Positions 26,062 to 35,613 of a DNA stretch of 64,000 bases are shown here, one piece after another. A program made the translations under genes and the position numbers. Under the pieces are notes generated by a model. The model was given only the letters and a program-made list of their open reading frames with translations, did no database searches and was not told the DNA's origin. This stretch comes from G965267425 sp965267425 (lineage in GTDB: Bacteria; Bacteroidota; Bacteroidia; Flavobacteriales_E; Vicingaceae), in contig OZ253959.1 in assembly GCA_965267425.1 (NCBI GenBank), positions 310,001-374,000 on the forward strand. Reading direction: 5' to 3'. How positions within the stretch are numbered: position 1 is the first letter of the stretch; each line of letters starts with the position of its first letter.

Positions 26062-26097
26062 AAAAAAAAAGCAAGGTTGCTGCACCTTGCTTTTTTT
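26062..26097 (-). terminator. intrinsic terminator between the secreted protein gene and mce
   Basis: Stem of 7 pairs (GCAAGGT/ACCTTGC, 26071-26077 with 26084-26090), 6-base loop, nine T on the minus-strand exit and seven T on the other side, so it could stop either strand. The minus-strand gene just upstream is the obvious user. Confidence 0.88.
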
Positions 26098-26112
26098 GAT
26101 TCTGAATGTAGA

Positions 26113-26904
26113 TTATTTCTTGTCGAAAGTTTCGGTTTTGTTGTCGAAACTCAAGTAATACGTTCCTTTTTTGAGGTTGGTAGCATCTAGCTTGTTGCCA
26201 AATCCTCGTTTTACGATATTTCCGTAAGCGTCGTATACTTCGTACAATGTTTCAGCAGAAAAGTCGATAGCTTCTTTCACTTTACCTTCTGGGCTGAATG
26301 TAACCGCAGGAGCAGTGGAGATAGCCTTAGCTGACTTGCTGTAACGTGGACTTCCGGTATAATCGATTTGTTTTACACGTACTTTGTTTTCTCCTGAATG
26401 AGGAGTGATTTTGAATACATAAGAGTTTTCTTTTGGAGAACCAACACCTTCTACTTCACCTACTTTTACCCACTTGTTCCAACGGTATTGCTCAACAATA
26501 TACGTTAGGATGCCAGATTCTTTAGTGGTAGAGAAATTGAATGTACCGTCAGCCGCAAGTGAAATTTTTGAAACTTCAAATGTACTTTTTGGTTTAAGCA
26601 CCTCTGGATTCAATACGCGTGGCTTGCAATCGTCCTTGTGCTTAATTTTTACGGTAACAGGATCACCTAATTTCAAATTGAAGTTGGTAAAGTCAACTTC
26701 AAACGCACTGGAATTGATTTCATCAGTAGTTACATCACCGTTGATGGTTACCTCAAATGTGCAAAAACCAACTCCAGAGCTGGCAAATGGGTTTTGTACA
26801 TACAGGTTTTTCCCTTGGTAGTGTCCTTCTAAAACAACAACTCCTGCAAGCGAAGTTGCCATTCCACCAAGTAAGAAAACAATACCTAATCCTAGTTTCT
26901 TCAT
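26113..26904 (-). CDS. secreted protein of unknown function with T9SS-like C-terminus
   Basis: A 263-residue protein with a clear signal peptide (LGLGIVFLLGGMATSLA). The central part looks like one or two Ig or fibronectin type III-like beta sandwiches (TYIVEQYRWNKWVKVGEVEGVGS ... VRVKQIDYTGSPRYSK). The last 60 residues (LYEVYDAYGNIVKRGFGNKLDATNLKKGTYYLSF) resemble the final strands of a T9SS sorting domain but lack the opening PNP motif. Strong terminator and signal peptide; no function assigned. Confidence 0.75.
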   Translation of the reverse strand: MKKLGLGIVFLLGGMATSLAGVVVLEGHYQGKNLYVQNPFASSGVGFCTFEVTINGDVTTDEINSSAFEVDFTNFNLKLGDPVTVKIKHKDDCKPRVLNPEVLKPKSTFEVSKISLAADGTFNFSTTKESGILTYIVEQYRWNKWVKVGEVEGVGSPKENSYVFKITPHSGENKVRVKQIDYTGSPRYSKSAKAISTAPAVTFSPEGKVKEAIDFSAETLYEVYDAYGNIVKRGFGNKLDATNLKKGTYYLSFDNKTETFDKK

Positions 26905-27063
26905 TAGATTGTTAATATTCTATTTCCACGAATCTGTTATTGCAATATTATAATCAAAATACTATAATTCAAAATAAAATTAAATATTTATCAGAATTGA
27001 AATATAGCAATAAGTCAGACATTTTAATTCAACTTTTTATACCAATTTGCAAAATGTGTGCCG

Positions 27064-27096
27064 AAAAGGCTAAACGTCACGTTATTAGGCCTTTTT
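27064..27096 (-). terminator. weak hairpin at the end of the surface-fibre operon
   Basis: Arms of about 10 pairs (AAAAGGCCTAA with TTAGCCTTTT on the minus strand, one bulge) overlapping the cyclase stop codon and running into a short T stretch. A modest terminator for the five-gene operon. Confidence 0.4.
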
Positions 27097-30000
27097 ATCA
27101 CTTCCATTCATTGCCACGGGCTCAGATTTATATGTCTTTAACCTGATTTTTATTTCTTCAAGATGTTTCAATTTTAACGGGTTTCGCCATTTTTTTGCGG
27201 TTTCCGTAAAATAATTGTGCGTCTCGAGAAATTTAACTTGCAGTTCATCCCAGTGTTTATCCGACTGTACCATGTCTCTGGCCATCAATTCTTTCTTCAA
27301 ATTATCGCTGATCTCATGAAAATCATCCCGACCCAGGTAGTCCAAATCTGCATCGCGCAAAATTTCCTCCATGCGATTGGTTGGCTGATTAACTGATATA
27401 GTGGACAATATGAGCTTTTCTACTACTTCCAGTTGCTCTTCATTAAACTTGTATTTCGGCAAGTCCGCATGTACCATTTCTACACCCACATGTTCGTTGT
27501 TCACGTATTTTTTGATAAATCCAGCATCGTGGTATAGGGCTGCAATTTTGATCAGATATATTTCTTCACCGGCAATGTTTTCAGCTAATGCTAATCGTTC
27601 TGCAGCACTACAGACATCAATAGCGTGTTGAGGGCTATGGTAATACAAGGTTTCAGGCAGTTTTTGCTGCAGTTTTTTCAGGATATTTTGCTCGGCACCT
27701 GTGAAGTTTACCTTACTGAACAGATAGGTATCTACATATTTCCAGAACGTTTCATTGGGTTCAATGCCTTTACCATCCACTGACAATTCTTCTTTGATAC
27801 CATTGACAAAATACATATCAATGTCTCCTTTGTTTTTTGCATGGATTTTACCACGGTATTGGCAATCAAAAAAGAAGCGAATTTCTTCGTAAGTGGCTTC
27901 AGATACATTCACCTTGCCTACTTCACCACCAGACTCCGTTCGTGCAGCAACATTTACCGTATCGCCCCAAATATCATAGGCAAATCGTTTGATGCCAATT
28001 ACACCAGCAATGATAACTCCCGTATGAATTCCCAATCGCAATCCCCATGGTTGTTCATTGGAATTTTCATTGAACTCATCCATGGCTCGCTGAATTTCCA
28101 AACCAGCCAAAACAACATCAATCGGGTTACTCTTGTTTCGGATAGGAATACCACCCGCACACATATAGGCATCTCCAATGGTCTTGATCTTTTCTACATT
28201 GTATTTTTCAATGATTTCATCAAATTTGACAAAGAAATTATCAAGCTTTTCAACCAATTTATTTGGCTCAAGGGATTCAGAGATTTTGGTAAAGCCTTTG
28301 AAATCGGTAAACATTACAGACACTTTACGATAATTTCTTGCGGTGGCCTTTCCCTTCATTTTCAATTCCTCCACAGTACTCTCCGGCAATACATTTAGCA
28401 GTAATGTTTCCAGTTTGTCTTTTTCCTCTTCTAGTAATACTTTTTGTTTCTCGATTTCTTCTTTTTGGCCCATCACCTGAATGGTACGCTCCTTCACTTG
28501 CGATTCCAAAATGGCTTTTTGCGCTTTGATATTTTTCAATCGAATGCGGTAGAAGTTGATCACACTTCCAGCCACTAATAAGAAGGCAGCTATTTGCACC
28601 CACAATATCTTCCAAAAGGGTGGTTTGATGACAACTCGAATACTGGTTTCTTCACCCCAAATGTCGTCGCTATTGGTTCCTTTAACCCGAAATATATACT
28701 CTCCAGGATCCAGGTTGGTGTACTTGGCCTTGCGCGTATTTTCTTCGTAAACCCAGTTTTCATCAAATCCTTCGAGAATGTAGGCATATCTGTTTCGCTC
28801 AGGAAGAGAATAGTGGAGAGCTGCAAAATTGATGGAGAAGACATCATCTTTATAGGACAATTGTACTTCATCCAGCTCAGAAATGGCAGATGTCAATACT
28901 GAATTTTCACCAATTTCCACCTTCTTATTAAATAACTCCAGACCGGTAATAATGATTTGTGGTTGGTAGTCATTAATGCGAATGGTGGAAGGGAAGAAGG
29001 AGTTAAATCCTTTGATTCCACCGAAGAACAACTCTCCTTGTTCATTTTCGAAATAGGCGCCTACATTAAACTCATTGCTTTGAAGTCCATCATTCTCATC
29101 AAATTTATTGACTACAGTGGACTGTGTATTAAATCGAGCTATTCCGTGATTTGTACTCAACCAAAGATTTTTCTTCGAGTCACCAAGGATACCGTAAATG
29201 ACATCGTTGGGCAATTCATCTTTTTGAGTAAATGATCGAAAGGTATTGTTGGAAGCGTCAAATTGGTTGAGTCCACCACCAAAAGTTCCAACCCACAAAA
29301 TATCGTCATCGTCTTCATAAAGTGACAAGATGGTATTGTTGCTCAACGATTGATTGTTGCGAGGGATATTCTTAAAAATCTTGTATTCAAAATTGGTTCC
29401 ATTGGTTTCTGCACGAACTAACCCGTCGTCTGTTCCTAGCCAATAAGCTCCATTGTGATCTTGCAAAGAAATACGCACTACATTTCCAGGAAGTGCACCC
29501 CCATCATATTTGGATTTCAGATGATTGGCTATACGACCAGCTGAATTGATCACGTACAACCCGTTTCGGGTACTTACCCACAATTGTCGCTGTTGGTCTT
29601 GCATGATGTGGTAAGTTCGATCTGATATTTGCTGACCGCCAAATGAATATTGAACAAATCGTTTATTGCGCTCATCAAATTGGTACAAACCTCCATCAGT
29701 ACCAAGCCAAATGACATTGTTTTGATCAACATAAATATCATAAATGGAGGTGTTCTTTTTGTTTCCACCAACACTGATGTTGGGAATAAACAATTCATAG
29801 GTTTCCAATTCCCTATCATACAGGATTAAGCCCTCATTGGAGCCAAGCCATAGACGTTCTTCAGCGTCCTGGTGGATGGACCAAATGATGTTGCTGCTCA
29901 TTCCACCAATGGACAGATTATCAATGAAATAATGATTGAAATTTTGCTTGAGGATGTCAAACTTATTGAGGCCTACTTCCGTTCCTATCCATAAGATACC

Positions 30001-31017
30001 AAATCGATCTTCGTAAATGGAAAGTACCCGATTACTGCTGAGACTGGATTCGTCATTTGCTTTTTTATCGTAATGATGAAATTTGCCAAAGTCAGGGTCT
30101 ACTTTGTCCAATCCTTTGGCTTCTGTTCCTATCCAAATGTCACCGGTATGGTCAACAAATACAGTTGATAATTCGTTGCTGGATAATGAAAAAACATCAT
30201 CTGGTGCGTGATATTTATGGGTGAAGGTGTTGTTTTTGACATTGAAAATATTCAACCCATTCTGTGTGGTGATATAGAGAAGGTTGTTGCTGCCTTCTAC
30301 TGCGGATGTCACAAAATTACTGTTGAGGCTTTTTCCTTCAACGGCATTTTCAGATTTGGTGAATTGGAACTGCGTATTTTGTGAGATATCGTAACGTATC
30401 AGTCCGGCATTTTCGGTAGAAACCCACAAGAAGTTATGTGCAAATGATAAATCTCTAATGGCCGGCTGTTGGATGGTTTTGTTCAGGTTATTGGTCAATT
30501 CTATGATGTCGAATTTATCATCTTCGGCCAGGTATTTGTACAAGTGATTTTCAGTACTCACCCATAAATTTCCTGTGTTATCCATTTCAAGACAACGAAT
30601 AATTTTGTCCCGAATACCAAATTCAGCCGCTGCGTAGGAGGTAAATTTTTCAGATTGCAAGTCAAACAAATTCAGACCATCATTGGTAGCAATCCATAGA
30701 TTTCCACTGGTATCTTGAACAATGCTATTGACGAAATTGTTTGAAATGGAAGATGAGTTGTTGAGGTCGTTTTTGAAATTGATGAATTGAAATCCATCGT
30801 ATTTGTTTAACCCATCTTGTGTTCCGAACCACATGAATCCTTGCTCATCCTGAAAAATACAATTGACGGTACTTTGTGAAAGACCATCTTGGATGGAAAG
30901 GTGTTTGAATTTAATGTTTGAGCGCTGGGAAAATAGGGATATAGAATTGACTAGTAAAAGAAGGATCAATCCAATTTTTACCTTATTCAGTCGATCTATA
31001 ACATCCAAACCATTCAT
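27085..31017 (-). CDS. propeller-sensor adenylyl cyclase with C-terminal HD domain
   Basis: A 1310-residue receptor, last gene of the operon. Order from the ATG: signal/anchor (13-31); two-component-type propeller repeats (about 35-680, e.g. GFMWFGTQDGLNKYDG, GNLWIATNDGLNLFD); Y_Y_Y domain (about 735-797); membrane helix (805-823); coiled coil (825-880); class III nucleotide cyclase (about 895-1074); HD domain (about 1120-1260). Cyclase metal residues are Asp905 (FTDFKGFT) and Asp949 (KTIGDAY). Lys945 and Asp1015 (YDIWGD) predict ATP; Asn1022 and Arg1026 are the transition-state pair, all present. The HD domain keeps His1127, His1163-Asp1164 and Asp1222 or Asp1224. It probably senses an external polymer and makes cAMP. 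Confidence 0.93.
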   Translation of the reverse strand: MNGLDVIDRLNKVKIGLILLLLVNSISLFSQRSNIKFKHLSIQDGLSQSTVNCIFQDEQGFMWFGTQDGLNKYDGFQFINFKNDLNNSSSISNNFVNSIVQDTSGNLWIATNDGLNLFDLQSEKFTSYAAAEFGIRDKIIRCLEMDNTGNLWVSTENHLYKYLAEDDKFDIIELTNNLNKTIQQPAIRDLSFAHNFLWVSTENAGLIRYDISQNTQFQFTKSENAVEGKSLNSNFVTSAVEGSNNLLYITTQNGLNIFNVKNNTFTHKYHAPDDVFSLSSNELSTVFVDHTGDIWIGTEAKGLDKVDPDFGKFHHYDKKANDESSLSSNRVLSIYEDRFGILWIGTEVGLNKFDILKQNFNHYFIDNLSIGGMSSNIIWSIHQDAEERLWLGSNEGLILYDRELETYELFIPNISVGGNKKNTSIYDIYVDQNNVIWLGTDGGLYQFDERNKRFVQYSFGGQQISDRTYHIMQDQQRQLWVSTRNGLYVINSAGRIANHLKSKYDGGALPGNVVRISLQDHNGAYWLGTDDGLVRAETNGTNFEYKIFKNIPRNNQSLSNNTILSLYEDDDDILWVGTFGGGLNQFDASNNTFRSFTQKDELPNDVIYGILGDSKKNLWLSTNHGIARFNTQSTVVNKFDENDGLQSNEFNVGAYFENEQGELFFGGIKGFNSFFPSTIRINDYQPQIIITGLELFNKKVEIGENSVLTSAISELDEVQLSYKDDVFSINFAALHYSLPERNRYAYILEGFDENWVYEENTRKAKYTNLDPGEYIFRVKGTNSDDIWGEETSIRVVIKPPFWKILWVQIAAFLLVAGSVINFYRIRLKNIKAQKAILESQVKERTIQVMGQKEEIEKQKVLLEEEKDKLETLLLNVLPESTVEELKMKGKATARNYRKVSVMFTDFKGFTKISESLEPNKLVEKLDNFFVKFDEIIEKYNVEKIKTIGDAYMCAGGIPIRNKSNPIDVVLAGLEIQRAMDEFNENSNEQPWGLRLGIHTGVIIAGVIGIKRFAYDIWGDTVNVAARTESGGEVGKVNVSEATYEEIRFFFDCQYRGKIHAKNKGDIDMYFVNGIKEELSVDGKGIEPNETFWKYVDTYLFSKVNFTGAEQNILKKLQQKLPETLYYHSPQHAIDVCSAAERLALAENIAGEEIYLIKIAALYHDAGFIKKYVNNEHVGVEMVHADLPKYKFNEEQLEVVEKLILSTISVNQPTNRMEEILRDADLDYLGRDDFHEISDNLKKELMARDMVQSDKHWDELQVKFLETHNYFTETAKKWRNPLKLKHLEEIKIRLKTYKSEPVAMNGSDKKA

Positions 31018-31035
31018 CACAGCAAGAATCTGCAG

Positions 31036-34000
31036 CTATTTAAAGTTAAAGATTTTAACTTCAGTTCGGCGATTGGCTGCGTGTTGTTCCCTTGAACAAG
31101 GAGTATTTTTGTCACAATTGTTGATCAATTGAGAAGAACCAAACCCTTTAGCATCAATTCGATTAGAAGCAATTCCCTTAGTTACCAAATATTTTTTAGC
31201 ACTTCCAGCTCGTTTATGAGAAAGGTATTGATTGTAAACTTCTTCACCATAACTATCAGTATGAGAATTCAATTCAACCCTAACAGAGGCATTGCTCTTC
31301 ATAAGATCAGCTAACTTGTCTAACGCTTCTCTTGCACCATTGTTTAGTTCCCATGAGTCGAATCCATATTGTATGGTTGGAATCACCAAAGATTCGGCCT
31401 CAACAACTTTTATGGGTTTGGTATCTGAAGTTGGTTTATCTTTTTTCGGTTCATTGAGCACAATAACATTGTCCGTATCTGTTCTTCGATAAACAAAGAT
31501 GCCCTCATCATTCTTTTTCAATTCTTGAATATGATTACCTTCTCTATCTGTTATGCTCAATCGCATATCGTCTTCGAGCTCTTCAATTTTCAATAAATAT
31601 TCATCCTGAATAGGTAATTTCTCAAAAGCAAAACGTCCATATTGATCCGTTCGGGTCATTGCAATCACTGCTCCATCTTCATCAATGACATAGATTTCCA
31701 TTAATGGAGAGTCCGTCATGGGCAATAAAGTGAATAGCTGCCCAAATAATTTAAAACGAAGGAATCCCGGTTCGTCTTCTTCTTCTTGCAATGCAAGTTC
31801 TCCTTCTTCAATGTAAGCCAGAGTCTTAAACTCAAAATCACCATTACCTAACAACCTAACCGGGAGAGTCATACCAGTAGCTTCATCGGTAAGGAACATT
31901 TGTGCATTATCCGGAACCTCTCCTTCTGACTCATCAACTCGAATACGGTAGTCGCTTCCGGCATCCAAATTGGTAAACTTGAACTTTCCTTCCTTGTCCG
32001 TTCTAACAAATTGAACAATGTCATCATCTTCATTCAATAAGTTCAACATAACATCTTCAGCAGGTAACTCACCGTATTTAAACAATCCTAAAATATTGGG
32101 TCGTTTGGCCGTTTTTTTCTCATTTACACGGTGATAGACAAATAATCCTTGCTCATCTCTTGTGGTGGTGGCCAGTAACTCCCCTTGACCGTTGACAATA
32201 TTTAGGTTGAGGTTTTCATCGTCTTCGCTTAGTTTGAATAGGTAATCATCTTCCAACGGTAATTTGTCAAATTGGAATTTTCCGTATTTATCGGCGATAG
32301 CTTTTGCCAAAACCGTTCCCTCATCGTCCACCAGAAACAAAGTCATGTCTTCACTCAAGTCAAGAGGAAGTTTATTAAAAGCTTGAGCAATAATTGTCAG
32401 CTGAACGTTGTCTTCGTCTTCCGCGTGCATCAATGTCAATTCTTCTCCTTCTAAATAGGACAATGTTTCAAACGCAAATTTGCCGTTTTGCAATCTTGAA
32501 ACGGGTAGGTTTAATCCCGTAATTTTATCTTCAATGAATAATTGAGCATTTTCGGGAACCTCTCCTTCAGACTCATCCACTTGAATATGATAGGTTTCGC
32601 CGGCAGCGAGGTTATTGAACTCAAATTCTCCTTTGGCGTTGGTTCTGGTAGACATGAGCAGTTCATCCTCTTCGTTAAGTAAGTTCAAGGAAACATCATC
32701 TGCGGGGAGATTTCCGTATTTAAACAAACCTCGAATGTCAGGATTCTGAGAAGGATTCTTTTTGAATTTGTAATACACGAAATTGCCGTCAGCATTTTTT
32801 TGCGTTGTGCCTATCAACTTTCCTTCTGCACTGATGATCTTGATGGCTAAATTGGGGTCGTCTTCTTCCAGTTGAAATAGAAACTGATCTTGAACCGGCA
32901 ATTTTTTGAACTCAAATCGCCCAAATTTATCAGTCTTAGCCGTGGCAATAATTAAACCCTCATCATCCAAGAGATAAACTTCCATGCCTTCTGGTAAGTC
33001 TGCGGGTAATTTGCTATAAAGCTGACCAATCAGATTTAGTTTATCCAATAACTCATCATCATTTTCTTCAAGCAGTGGCAATTCATCATAGGATTGCATG
33101 GACAAGGCTTCAAATTGAAACAAGCCTTTCTTGAGTCGTTCTACAATGGCCACTTTTTCTTTGGCACTATTGGTGAGAAACAAGGTGGCGTTATCAGGAA
33201 TATTCTCATCCTTCTCATCCACAACAATGCGATAGTTCTTGTTGATTTTTACATTTTTAAAAACAAACTCACCGTTCTCATCTGTTTTAGTAATTTGCAC
33301 CAATTCATCGTTCTCATCAAGCAAATTAAGCGTGGTATTTAAAGCAGGTAATTCGTCAAATTGGAAGAGCCCGGTAATATCTGTGTAAAGCGAGGAATCT
33401 TCCGGTGGAATTTTAAATACGTGATAAATATCGTCCTTACCTAATCCTCCATCCCTGTTGGAAGAGAAATAGCCATTTAATGAATCTACGCGAAAGTAAC
33501 CGAAGTCATCTTTGGTAGAATTATAAGGAGATTTGAGGTTTTCAATGTCTTTCCAATCAGCAGCCTTGGAAGCTTTGAAGATGTCCAGACCTCCGTAACC
33601 AGGATAATAATTGGACGAAAAGTACAATACATCGTTTTCATCGATGTAGGAGGGAATCTCAAGTCCTTCAGAATTAATGTTGGGCCCAAGGTTTTTGGGC
33701 ACCGTCCATTCACCATCCACAAAATCGGCATAATAAATATCCATGCCACCATATCCACCTTCTATGTCTGAAGCAAAATAAAGTCTTTTGGCATCATGGG
33801 ACAATACTGGATTGTTGTACGAGTATTCTTTGCTGTTTAGGGTCATGGACTTATCATTTTGCCACTCTCCATCTACGAATCGTGCAAAATGAATTTCCAA
33901 TTGATTGACTATGTTTCGTTGCCTGTCGTATACTTTAACGTAAGCCAATAAAGTTTGATCGGCACTTAAATATCCTGGTCCTTCAAAATTACTTTTGGTA

Positions 34001-34635
34001 TTGATGTTGTTTGAAAATGATTCAACGGACATTAAATCGGCAGAAAGGTCAACATAAAGCAGGTTGATGATGCCATCATACTTTTCGAGGTTTTGTCCTT
34101 TTTCACTCCAATCGATGTAATTTTTTGAGGACGTAAACGCAACACCGTTTTTGTAAGCAATTGCATTAAAATCTTCCAATTCGGAGTTGACAATCTCTAG
34201 ATTTTCGGATTCAAATTTGGACGGTGATGCAGACCATCCTGCAATATCATCACAAGATTGAATCATTAACTTTCCAACCAAACTTGTAGGTTCTTGTTTT
34301 GAGTACTCAACAAACTGTTCTCGAGCAAGGTTTATTTTGTTGTTGCTCTTGAGAACCTGGCCGTAATAAAGGTGTGTTTTTGAATTTACATTAGGAAGAT
34401 CAACTGCTTGTTCATAATACTCTTCGGCCTTCTTGTAATCGTTGATTACTTTATAGCAGTAGGCGAGATTTTCATAGGTCTCAACAGTACCGCCATTTTT
34501 TTTCAAAGCCTTTTCGTACAGTGGAATAGCGCCGGCATAATCTTGCTCTTCAAATAGCCTATTGGCATAACTTAGCTGAGCATAAGAGTATCCATAGCTA
34601 AACAATGAGATGATTAAAATGCAGATAATTCTCAT
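31036..34635 (-). CDS. OmpA-family protein with TPRs, PD40 propeller and three 215-residue repeats
   Basis: A 1199-residue envelope protein. Signal peptide 1-19; TPRs about 21-115; WD40-like PD40 blades about 150-410 (SHDAKRLYFASDIEGGYGGMDIYYA, LYFSSNYYPGYGGLDIF, GYFSSNRDGG); three tandem copies of about 215 residues starting at 419, 634 and 848, each built of Cna-B/carboxypeptidase-regulatory-like sandwiches; OmpA peptidoglycan-binding domain about 1085-1199 with NSHTDSYG and the terminal NRRTEV. The plan resembles PorE/SprE-associated OmpA proteins of T9SS loci and would tie the outer-membrane SprF protein to the cell wall. It is very acidic. The gap to the cyclase gene is 18 bases. Confidence 0.92.
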   Translation of the reverse strand: MRIICILIISLFSYGYSYAQLSYANRLFEEQDYAGAIPLYEKALKKNGGTVETYENLAYCYKVINDYKKAEEYYEQAVDLPNVNSKTHLYYGQVLKSNNKINLAREQFVEYSKQEPTSLVGKLMIQSCDDIAGWSASPSKFESENLEIVNSELEDFNAIAYKNGVAFTSSKNYIDWSEKGQNLEKYDGIINLLYVDLSADLMSVESFSNNINTKSNFEGPGYLSADQTLLAYVKVYDRQRNIVNQLEIHFARFVDGEWQNDKSMTLNSKEYSYNNPVLSHDAKRLYFASDIEGGYGGMDIYYADFVDGEWTVPKNLGPNINSEGLEIPSYIDENDVLYFSSNYYPGYGGLDIFKASKAADWKDIENLKSPYNSTKDDFGYFRVDSLNGYFSSNRDGGLGKDDIYHVFKIPPEDSSLYTDITGLFQFDELPALNTTLNLLDENDELVQITKTDENGEFVFKNVKINKNYRIVVDEKDENIPDNATLFLTNSAKEKVAIVERLKKGLFQFEALSMQSYDELPLLEENDDELLDKLNLIGQLYSKLPADLPEGMEVYLLDDEGLIIATAKTDKFGRFEFKKLPVQDQFLFQLEEDDPNLAIKIISAEGKLIGTTQKNADGNFVYYKFKKNPSQNPDIRGLFKYGNLPADDVSLNLLNEEDELLMSTRTNAKGEFEFNNLAAGETYHIQVDESEGEVPENAQLFIEDKITGLNLPVSRLQNGKFAFETLSYLEGEELTLMHAEDEDNVQLTIIAQAFNKLPLDLSEDMTLFLVDDEGTVLAKAIADKYGKFQFDKLPLEDDYLFKLSEDDENLNLNIVNGQGELLATTTRDEQGLFVYHRVNEKKTAKRPNILGLFKYGELPAEDVMLNLLNEDDDIVQFVRTDKEGKFKFTNLDAGSDYRIRVDESEGEVPDNAQMFLTDEATGMTLPVRLLGNGDFEFKTLAYIEEGELALQEEEDEPGFLRFKLFGQLFTLLPMTDSPLMEIYVIDEDGAVIAMTRTDQYGRFAFEKLPIQDEYLLKIEELEDDMRLSITDREGNHIQELKKNDEGIFVYRRTDTDNVIVLNEPKKDKPTSDTKPIKVVEAESLVIPTIQYGFDSWELNNGAREALDKLADLMKSNASVRVELNSHTDSYGEEVYNQYLSHKRAGSAKKYLVTKGIASNRIDAKGFGSSQLINNCDKNTPCSREQHAANRRTEVKIFNFK
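31480..33381 (-). repeat. three tandem protein repeats of 214-215 residues in the OmpA-family gene
   Basis: Copies begin at (I)TGLFQFDELPALN, (I)RGLFKYGNLPADD and (I)LGLFKYGELPAED. Copies 2 and 3 are closer to each other, with shared VDESEGEVPENAQ-type segments, which suggests a recent duplication of one of them. Confidence 0.85.
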
Positions 34636-34661
34636 AGACAGTTCCCAACGACCTGATAAAT

Positions 34662-35612
34662 TTAAAAATAATATCGAGGAGACCTCATTCTCGACTTAAA
34701 GACATTGAAATTATAGCCAAGAAAGATTTCATGTGAACCACTATTGAATTGAGAAAGTTCACTAAACGTGTAATCATACGAATACCCAATTTTGAACTGG
34801 TCGCTTATTTCATATTCTATTATTGCTGCGGCAACATTACTTGTTCTATAGGACACTCCAACCCAAAATACTTCGTCAAAAAGCAAGCTCAAATTCACAT
34901 CCAACAATCCGGGAGTATTGGTGTTCAATCTTGCTAAAACAGAGGGTCTAAAAACAACTCTTTCATTTAATTCTACAATAGCACCACCTGTACCTGTCAT
35001 GGTTGGATATATTCTGCCGTCACCTTCAAGAAACTCAGTGTCATTAAGCACTGTATATCCCAATTTCGGGGAGTTTAAGTGAGCAAATGACAATCCAGCA
35101 TACCAAACATTTTGTAAGTGATAGTACAATCCAAAATCAAAATTTGGAACCGTGGAATTCTGAGTTTGTTCTTGTTCAGGGCTTGTTGTATTAACATCCT
35201 TAAAATTGACTTGTGACCAATCGTAATTGTTTCGAATGATTCCAGCTTTCAAACCAAATCCAAGCTGTCCTTTACTTACTTTATTAATTCGAATTCGATA
35301 TGCATAACTTCCCATCACACCAAGTGTATTCCTTGGACCGATTTCATCATTGATAATTTCAAATCCAACCCCCATTTTTTTATTTTTCAACGGCGAGTGA
35401 ATGGAAAACGTTTGGGTGCTGGGAGCCCCGTCAATATTTACCCATTGCAATCTATAGACTAACGCAGCACTCAGAATTGCTTTGTTACCTGCATATGCTG
35501 GATTGTAATTCAAAGGATTGAACATGTACTGTGTATAATTGGGATCTTGCTGCGCAACACACAAGTGCCCCAGGAATACAAAAAGCCATATGCCAATTAA
35601 TCCTTTTTTCAT
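34662..35612 (-). CDS. sprF: PorP/SprF-family T9SS outer-membrane protein
   Basis: A 316-residue beta-barrel protein with signal peptide (ending CVAQ). QDPNYTQYMFNPLNYNPAYAGN is the signature start of the PorP/SprF family, and the rest consists of alternating amphipathic strands with aromatic ends. SprF-type proteins are needed for surface delivery of cargo with type-B C-terminal domains in gliding Flavobacteria. The gene directly upstream encodes such a domain with only 1 base between them, a standard partner arrangement. Confidence 0.95.
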   Translation of the reverse strand: MKKGLIGIWLFVFLGHLCVAQQDPNYTQYMFNPLNYNPAYAGNKAILSAALVYRLQWVNIDGAPSTQTFSIHSPLKNKKMGVGFEIINDEIGPRNTLGVMGSYAYRIRINKVSKGQLGFGLKAGIIRNNYDWSQVNFKDVNTTSPEQEQTQNSTVPNFDFGLYYHLQNVWYAGLSFAHLNSPKLGYTVLNDTEFLEGDGRIYPTMTGTGGAIVELNERVVFRPSVLARLNTNTPGLLDVNLSLLFDEVFWVGVSYRTSNVAAAIIEYEISDQFKIGYSYDYTFSELSQFNSGSHEIFLGYNFNVFKSRMRSPRYYF

Positions 35613-35613
35613 A

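Noticed and set aside
26940..27146. Plus-strand open frame of 68 codons after the secreted-protein gene
   Set aside because: It overlaps the cyclase end, has an AT-driven composition and no signal of coding or start context.
28338..28902. Several plus-strand open frames across the cyclase gene
   Set aside because: They lie entirely inside a gene with intact catalytic motifs on the other strand.
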